From NCBI RefSeq assembly GCF_002865645.1, contig NW_020194615.1, forward strand, positions 434,001 through 498,000: 64,000 bases of DNA, written 5' to 3'. Shown here piece by piece: positions 57,512-64,000 of the stretch (position 1 is its first letter; every line of letters begins with the position of its first letter). This stretch comes from Hyaloscypha bicolor E (Eukaryota > Ascomycota > Leotiomycetes > Helotiales > Hyaloscyphaceae). A program made the position numbers and the translations under genes. Below the pieces are notes generated by a model, which was given only the letters and a program-made list of their open reading frames with translations, had not been told where the DNA came from and ran no database searches.

Positions 57512-58018
57512 ATGGCGCAACGACAACCACACCTCCCACCGCTCTCCGCAACCCAAGCCCCTCGCCACCGGCGCTCAAACAGCATGGAATACGACAACAG
57601 CTCCCCAGAATGGTATCGGAAACTGAGTCCCATCCTACCTCAACTCTGGATCCGCGATTCTGCCCTCATCACCCCAGCGATTATCAGCGAGCTCGAAACT
57701 GCTTGGCTCAGATACCAGACTCTGGGAATCCCAGGAAAGGGTGACGGTGGGAGTAGAAGTGCTCAAACAAAGGCTGGGAGAAGGAAAATTGAAGAGGAGT
57801 ATATGAGGCTAGAGCCAGACGTTAGGAGGGCAAAGGAAGTTGCTCTTGCAAGGCATGAGAATTTTGTGATTCGGGGGAGGGATGGGAGTTTGGATTATCA
57901 CACTGAAGAGAAGAAGCTGAAAAAGAGTCTCGGTGACAGGGCTCTGGGACTGGTGGTGAAGGGAATGGACTTGGTATTAAAGCAAAATCTGAGGAAAGAC
58001 GGGAGTGATCCGGTGTGA
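57512..58018 (+). CDS. Hypothetical charged protein, 168 aa
   Basis: Intronless, starting ACCATGG in good context. The N-terminal 35 residues are Pro/Gln/Arg-rich and probably unfolded. The rest is helical and strongly charged (RRKIEEEYMRLEPDVRRAKEVALARHE), ending KQNLRKDGSDPV. No domain recognised. Codon usage is typical of the window's genes, so it is likely real. Confidence 0.6.
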   Translation: MAQRQPHLPPLSATQAPRHRRSNSMEYDNSSPEWYRKLSPILPQLWIRDSALITPAIISELETAWLRYQTLGIPGKGDGGSRSAQTKAGRRKIEEEYMRLEPDVRRAKEVALARHENFVIRGRDGSLDYHTEEKKLKKSLGDRALGLVVKGMDLVLKQNLRKDGSDPV

Positions 58019-58481
58019 GGGTGTTTGTTGAGTTGTCAGCTTTGACGATGTGATAGGAGATGCTAGAACAATAGGCAACTTGCTCTGGCCTCAAATGCAA
58101 ACTTGAATCCTTTTTCTAAGTTTTTGATTGAAGTGGCTCCCTTCTCCCCTCCTTCTCTTAATCCACCTCAAAGCAAGGATGCTCAATGGCCCCTTTTCGC
58201 TGCTCAACTAACAACTTCTTCTTGGTGGCAGACCGAAAGTAGTCCACCAATTTCCTCACTTCCTCAAGTGGGCGCTGTATCTGCCCTCCGGTCTAGGTTT
58301 CCATGACTAGCAAAGACTTCTTTCATGGACGCCCTTCTGCCCGGCTCTCCCTCGCAAATTGCTCCAGTATCCCCTCCCCAATCGGCCTCGCTTCTTCCAA
58401 ATCCGCGGAAACCGAACTAGTTTCCGGTGGTCCATCTGGTTCGTTTTCGTGCTAAGACTGCCACTCATCGCATTCAATACT

Positions 58482-59042
58482 ATGTCATTTCGCATTGGTG
58501 AAGATGTCTTCCAAAATTGGATATCGAAGTATGCGGTCGTGGAGAAGTATTGGGATGGCTTCTCACAGAGGAAGTGCGAAACCAGGATTCAGCTCGAGGA
58601 GGACAACCTTGTCCATCTCGCTTCACGAGAGGTGGCTGCAAAGTATGATCTTAACTTCGAGAAACCTCCCGCCAGAAGAAGTTGTGTTCCTCGAGAAATT
58701 GATGTAGGCCGGGTACCAGACATTATCCTTTTCCTTGAGATACTTCAAGTGCGCAAAACCTCCGCCCGTATAGTGCTTCAAGGCCTCCTCGCGCTACTCC
58801 CGGTTTACTGTGAGCACTATGAGGACAGTCTTGGCATGATTAAAGCCGGGGCCTCTGAACGGAACAGTTGGGCCCAAATGAAATTGACGAGTGAGCTAGT
58901 CCAACCCTTCCACGTCCAGGGCTCAATTCGTCGGCCTTCCGGAAAGGTCAAGATCCATATATTGGGGTGGATCTCCGTCGGAAGTAGCGGAGACAGATGG
59001 AAGGAGTCGAGTGACATTTTATGGGAGTATTGTGGACTCTAG
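58482..59042 (+). CDS. Hypothetical protein, 186 aa
   Basis: The frame is open from before 58482; the first ATG is at 58482 (MSFRIGEDVFQNWISK). The product is soluble with scattered charged residues and a leucine-rich segment (DIILFLEILQVRKTSARIVLQGLLALLPVY). No family named. The open frame upstream (58359 on) suggests an earlier exon or a truncated gene. A tentative call. Confidence 0.4.
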   Translation: MSFRIGEDVFQNWISKYAVVEKYWDGFSQRKCETRIQLEEDNLVHLASREVAAKYDLNFEKPPARRSCVPREIDVGRVPDIILFLEILQVRKTSARIVLQGLLALLPVYCEHYEDSLGMIKAGASERNSWAQMKLTSELVQPFHVQGSIRRPSGKVKIHILGWISVGSSGDRWKESSDILWEYCGL

Positions 59043-59569
59043 GCACTTCTACTGAACGACCGACGGGCGGAGGATGGGTTTGATTGTCGGTGGCACGGTT
59101 AACTTGATTAACTATAGTCAAAAAAGTGATCTTAGCTGGGGTTAAAACCAGAGGAGCAAGGTCCTTGACGGTATCTGATGCTACTAAAGTCGATGGTAGA
59201 GCAATTGGGGACTTAATAAAAAGCTCAAGTTTGTTGTGGGAAATGACTGACGTGTCAAATGCAAGATGCCGGGGACGAAAGAGATTAGGGGTGGTTAAGT
59301 TGCAGGGATTTTAAAATGCATTCACGCAAGCTGGCCAAAGATGTCTTCGCACCCTGAAACTGCTGCTAGCTAAACCCTCTTGAACTGATAGGAAGGCAAA
59401 GATGCAGTTTGAAGCAGATATGCTCGGCCTAAATGGGGCGATCGCTGCAAGACTCCGTGCAGGGACTAAGAGAGGGAAACAACCAGCGAAACTGTAATTC
59501 AAATCTAACAAAAAATGTTAACGAGTAGTCATACCAGTTCCGCAATCACTCCATAAATTAACGAGAAGT
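59043..59569. other. Intergenic, 3' to 3'
   Basis: Between the hypothetical gene and the oxidoreductase 3' end; no supported gene. Confidence 0.4.
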
Positions 59570-61021
59570 TCAAAATTCAGACCCATCAAGCCATGCCCCC
59601 ATCTTCTCCATAAACAACATCCTCCTAACATAAACAATAACAAAACTCGGAATGATCCAACTCCCAAAATGGCCAATCCCCTTATTCCTACCGATCTGCA
59701 TTCCCGTGATACCTGTTTATCATCAGTCAACTCGCTATCAACACCCCTTTCCGTTTTCCCCCACCCCACAACGAAAATACTTACGATGAGAGATCGTTTT
59801 GTACGGAAGTGGTGTCTTGTTATTCAGAAGCAACATAATGCTCTTAGCCAGATGGGCAGACTGCTTATTAGCCGGTATCAACTGGCTCCACTCGCAGTTT
59901 GACACATCACCAATAGCCCAGACATCCTTTACTCCTAGAACTTTGAGGTACGAATCAACGACCACATAGCCTTTCGGGTCGAGGAACTCAGTTGGCAGGT
60001 AGGAGGAGTTGGGGGTTAGGCCAAAGGTTGGGATATATGTGTCCGTGGTCAATTTCTCGCCGGTCGAGAGCAAGAGTTCGTAGGAGCCGTCGGGAAGTTG
60101 GGTTGCGTTCTTGACTTGGGTAGAGAGTTTGAGGTTGACTTTTAGGGTTTGGAGTGACTTTTGGACGTAGGTTGAAAAAGTCGTTGGGGTTCCTGAGAGG
60201 AGTGTTGGATGGCCTGCGATCTGAAGGGGTCAGTCAATATCTTGCATCTTTACATGATTCTAGAAAGGGTCTGTTGCGGCAGTGAAAGATATTTCCGCAT
60301 GAGAAAGACCTACGAAGATAATCTCCTTCTCTCGTCCGTACTCGTACGCCAGCTCACCAGCAGTTTCACACCCAGTTACTCCACCACCAGCCACGACAAT
60401 CGTCCTGGCTTTCTCAACGCGTACATGAAAGCCGTTTCGAGCAGCCTTTGTGTCTTCTGTCGACCCAACCCCCTTGAAAGGTGCATCTCCCTTGGCACGA
60501 GACCCAGTAGCAATAATGAGGAAGTCGTAGTCGAGCGTTGAGGCGCCCGTGGAGCCAGAAATCCCAACGTGTTTGGCTTCGACGTTAACACTTTCGGCCG
60601 AGCCGAGGACGAATTTGAACTGATTGGCCTGAACAAGCTTCGAGTCAGTCAAAGTTGAGGAAAGGGGAAGAGAGAGGAAGAGGGGGAATGAGAATATACG
60701 TACGGGATATTGCTCAAACCCCTCAGCAATCGGCCGAAAAAGCTGCTCATCAGAGATCTGTCCAGGTACTAATCCTCTCGCCGCAGCCATACTCCAATAG
60801 AAATGCGTATTCGGAGACACCAGAGTGATTTTGAAGGGTGCGGTCTTCCCAACGTGCTTGAGAAGCCGATGAGCGGTGCTGATTCCCGCGTAGGAGCCTC
60901 CAAGAATAACAATGTTCTTCATCTTTCGAGAGGCAAGACTCAGATTGGGCGTTTCTTGAAAATAATTTGCAGTGATGAAGTGAAAGATGGTTCTGAGGTT
61001 TTGTTGAAGAAAGCGAAGCAT
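59570..61021 (-). CDS. AMID/FSP1-like FAD-dependent oxidoreductase, four exons
   Basis: Minus-strand exons joined at about 60710-60630, 60310-60220 and 59785-59712 encode a pyridine nucleotide-disulphide oxidoreductase fold. It has MKNIVILGGSYAGISTAHRLLKH (FAD-binding GxGxxG variant), DYDFLIIATGSRAKGD, TIVVAGGGVTGCETAGELAYEYG (NAD(P)H-binding) and VKDVWAIGDVSN (second FAD motif). It ends with a hydrophobic, basic tail (WIIPSFVIVYVRRMLFMEKMG) that may anchor it to a membrane. These are the marks of the AIF-homologous AMID/FSP1 group; fungal members are NAD(P)H oxidoreductases of unclear role. The longer start at 61021 adds a 33-residue possible leader; the inner Met at about 60922 is the alternative. 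All motifs intact. Confidence 0.85.
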
Positions 61022-61984
61022 TGTAGATGCAGAGAAGAAGACTTCGATGTTGGGAGTACGATGTAGAGTTTATAAAGAGGGGGGAACTACTTATGAAGTA
61101 CGGATGTCATGGGAACGAGAACGGATAGGAAGATCATGCAGAATAGTCTGTCTGGTCTCGCGCCACACTGAATTATAACTGCAGCCCGCTCCCGAATTTC
61201 CTAGCTCGTGCAAATATTTCATTTGCTTGACACATCATTCTGCTGCTGACTGATCGGCCGGGAACACTTTCCGGTCCGTCCCCTCTAGCAGGAAACTGCG
61301 AACTTCTGACCGACGCCCATGTTTTGGGGGAGGCATGGCCAGCCTCAATGAATTTGACAAGGATCTCCGTATCAAAACCAGACTTGATTGGTCTATCACG
61401 ACACACTTCAGGAGAAGACTTTTGCAAAGCCTCGCATGAACTCCCGATGCTTGGCATACTTTGAAAAGTCTTACTGTATCTGACCAATGTTGAACCTTTG
61501 ATACGATCTTGTCTCATATCCATGAGGTGTTAGCCGCAGCTGTATCCAATGAGAGGGCGAAGCGCAGAAGTGGATCTCCGCGCCCAGAAACCAACCACAA
61601 GCCGGAGCGCAGTGCTTAGAAATATTCGAGATATGTGCTTCGCGACTCCACCTGCTTTTCAATGTTCCGCAGCGGATAGAAGTTAATCAGGGAGGCCCGG
61701 TCTGACAAGGTGGATCTGGGCCAGTAGTTGGCCCTTGCAGGGCGAATCGTGCGAAGCGCGGCTTGCCCCAATCATGGAGATCCACTGTGAGGGAGTTCAG
61801 AAAACCAAAAGTGGTCCAAATAAGACCATGAAGCATGATTTCGTTTCTCCTCCCAAGCTCCATATTGAAATAGCAGATCATTCTAGATCAATATCATACA
61901 ATCCTCGAGTTCCCCGATCGGGGAAGATACGGAATAAAGGATGGGCGAAATAGGACGAGGAAACCCTCAACTAAGATATAAAGC
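61022..61984. other. Intergenic, no gene supported
   Basis: Holds the oxidoreductase promoter on the left, with TTTATAAA near 61069, and the 3' flank of the regulator gene on the right. Open frames are scattered and unconvincing. Confidence 0.4.
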
Positions 61985-63789
61985 TCAGATCAACAAGAGA
62001 TTCTTCGTAAGCTCAACACAGTTTTCCCAACTAAAGCCAAGTATCGTCGCCCTTTTGCTCCAGATATCTTCCAGAATAGGCAAAACCCTTCCGCGATGTT
62101 TGAGTGATGAATTCAGCAATGGCGGCGAGGAGAAAGCGCTCCGGAAGAACTGCTTGTCTTCTTGCCTTGCCACACAACCGACGAAGAACAACGGACATAC
62201 CAAAGACGGTAACAGATTTGTTGAGGTTCGAGTTCGGAGCATTGTCATGGCTTCAGAGATCGTTTTGTCTAAAAGTATTAAGTGCTGAAAGCCTTGGACC
62301 AGCAAATGGAGATAGATTGACGCCATGTAAAGGAACATGTGCGTGACGAGCGTTGGCGGGTCTAGCATAGTGTTGAATGATGGAGCGGAAATCGCGCTAG
62401 AGATGTTGATATTCTCCAAGGCGCCTTGGGTCAGACCACATTGGATCTCCTGACTCATCTCATCGACTGTCTGCTCAAGTTGGGAGCAATCGAAAGCTGC
62501 ATGTTGCGAGGCTTGAACTTTTTGCCCATATATCGCAGCAAGGCGGCCAAGCAGGAGGATCACACCGTCTTTACAGCCCATAATATCTTGAAGTTTGGTC
62601 TGAGAATTGAGAGTGATGACGCGGGAATGATACGGGAGTAGATGCGGAGCCGTTCCCGCCATAATGGACGAAAGGATATCTAGCCAAATGATACAGCCGA
62701 ACACAAATCGAAAAGTTGCGACTTCCTCCGTAGTCTCAGGCTCGTATTCGGTGATGGGGTGATCCTCGAATAAGATTCTTCTCGATTTCTCGACCAGACC
62801 AATATCTTCCAGGCTTCCTTCATTGCCTCGTTTATACATACCCATTGCTGCACGAAGATGGGGCTGCCATGTGTCGCCATCGCCAGTAAATAGCTATACA
62901 ATTTGATCAGCGGAGAGCTGTTTTTCCGAAGTAGCAGCGTACCTCATAGAATGTGAGTTGAACAACTGTAGTCACAATCCCCAGTTTCCTATATGGACAA
63001 GAATGTTTGGCAAACTGATTGAGCGATCTTATACAAATTTCGAAGTGGTTGCCTCGCTCGATCTTGGCAGCGACTCGACTGGATTGGCTTATAGTTGGCA
63101 GTGCGACAGTCCGGTAGTAAGCACCAAAAGTTAGGGCGGCGTGGTACAGTGGTTTTACACGAAGCAGGAGAGGTAGTAGCCAGCCTCGTCCACCTTCCAA
63201 GGCACTCGGTTTATACAAGGGGAATTGTAAGGGGAATAAGTCATCCAGGAAATGCATCAAGAGAGTGGTCTCATCCACTGGGATGGAGAACACAGATGCA
63301 GGTACTGCTTGATCATCGTCTTGAAGGGGAAAAGTTTCCTAATCAGCATCAGAACTAATTTAAGTTGCTTCCGGTAAATATGCTCACGTTTGATGCATCT
63401 TGCACCTCTTGAATTCCGCCCTCTTGAGAAGAGCCATGGTCCGATGGAGGTGGCGTATCAAGCTGGCGATTTGATATGGCACCCGAAGAAGAACTTCCCA
63501 AAGGCACATTCGAGGGATTGGGCGCTATTCTGATAATGTGGTCCCGCTGCCTCGAAGAAATTTGAGTCGTAACTTTGCGTCTCGAGGTGTGCTTCACGAT
63601 CTCCTTGATGCCACTTGCAACCGCCTTTTCCTCCTCACCATTGTCCATCCAGTCAGGTCTTGGGCCATAGCCATAGCAAGTAATGGATAAAGATGTACAT
63701 AGAGAGCACAGCGGCCGGCCCTCGTCACATTTCTTCTTGCGCAAGCGGCAGGTCCAGCAGCCTTGCTTACTTCGAAGAGGACCGCTCAT
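61985..63789 (-). CDS. Zn2Cys6 transcription factor with fungal-specific domain
   Basis: The start ATG at 63789 gives MSGPLRSKQGC. The Zn2Cys6 cluster follows within residues 11-38: C-WT-C-RLRKKK-C-DEGRPL-C-SL-C-TSLSIT-C, with canonical spacing 2-6-6-2-6. A Ser/Pro linker leads to ETFPLQDDDQ, FHFLDDLFPLQFPLYKP-like sequence (MHFLDDLFPLQFPLYKPS) and AALTFGAYYRTVAL, which resemble the Fungal_trans_2 domain. The domain continues to FTGDGDTWQPHLRAAMGMY and a long helical C-terminal half. Three exons with introns near 63385-63335 and 62940-62893. Ends at a TGA at 61985-61987. It lies next to the AMID-like gene in the same direction; whether it controls it is unknown. Confidence 0.88.
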
Positions 63790-64000
63790 TGGGATGGCAA
63801 ATGAGCGGTCATAGGAGAATTTTCCAGCAATGGAACTGAGACAAAATTACAATATAATAGCAAATTGTGTGGTCTTTTATTGTATAGGCCAGGGTCAATG
63901 GTTCTAAAATTGAAGATTGTGAAAGTAACAAGAGGTGATTGAGGTCGGGTGAGTTCCGATATTGGCTGCTTGACTTCGCGTTGCTGACACACGCCGAAGC
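63790..64000 (-). promoter_or_regulatory. Promoter region of the Zn2Cys6 regulator
   Basis: The 5' flank of the last gene, AT-rich with no other feature. Confidence 0.4.

Overview
The window comes from a filamentous ascomycete (Pezizomycotina). Genes carry many 45-70 bp GT-AG introns. Protein types include LaeA-like methyltransferase, HET, Zn2Cys6 and fungal-specific transcription factors, GH30, and bacterial-style catabolic enzymes with mitochondrial leaders. Transposons show C-to-T (RIP-like) decay. HET and DUF7587-like relics hint at Leotiomycetes, but that placement is weak. All calls are from reading the sequence; no database search was run.

1-25 kb is mostly accessory. It starts with a six-exon regulator carrying an unusual Zn2Cys6-like cluster (1375-4149). 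Then come a complete but dead Pogo/Fot1-type transposon (5803-8005), small foldback elements, a DUF7587-like pseudogene, decayed minus-strand coding sequence, a small membrane protein, and two pieces of a HET gene (11721-12228 and 16945-18140). The HET pieces look like the two halves of one gene, separated by about 4.7 kb holding foldback elements and an apparently intact LaeA-like methyltransferase gene. A hemerythrin-like gene, a two-exon hypothetical gene, a 136 bp near-perfect hairpin, a secreted GH30 glycosidase, a TIR element and an aldo-keto reductase relic follow.

25-27 kb holds a four-exon kinesin.

27.9-55.6 kb is the most striking part: a probable aromatic-acid catabolic cluster. 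It holds a family III CoA-transferase, a type-B carboxylesterase, a fused 3-oxoacid CoA-transferase (SCOT type), a 3-ketoacyl-CoA thiolase, a PcaB/fumarase-superfamily lyase, a homogentisate-dioxygenase-like ring-cleavage enzyme, a C2H2 plus fungal-specific-domain regulator, an acyl-CoA synthetase with an in-frame stop, an SDR, an FAD aromatic monooxygenase and an MFS transporter. Together they could take up an aromatic, hydroxylate it, open the ring, rearrange the product, form its CoA ester and cleave it to acetyl-CoA plus an acyl-CoA. A RIP-degraded TIR element lies inside the cluster between the CoA-transferase and thiolase genes; its ends are related to those of the Pogo element at 5.8 kb.

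56-64 kb holds a 736 bp element with unusual C-tract terminal repeats, two hypothetical genes, an AMID/FSP1-like FAD oxidoreductase and a Zn2Cys6 regulator.
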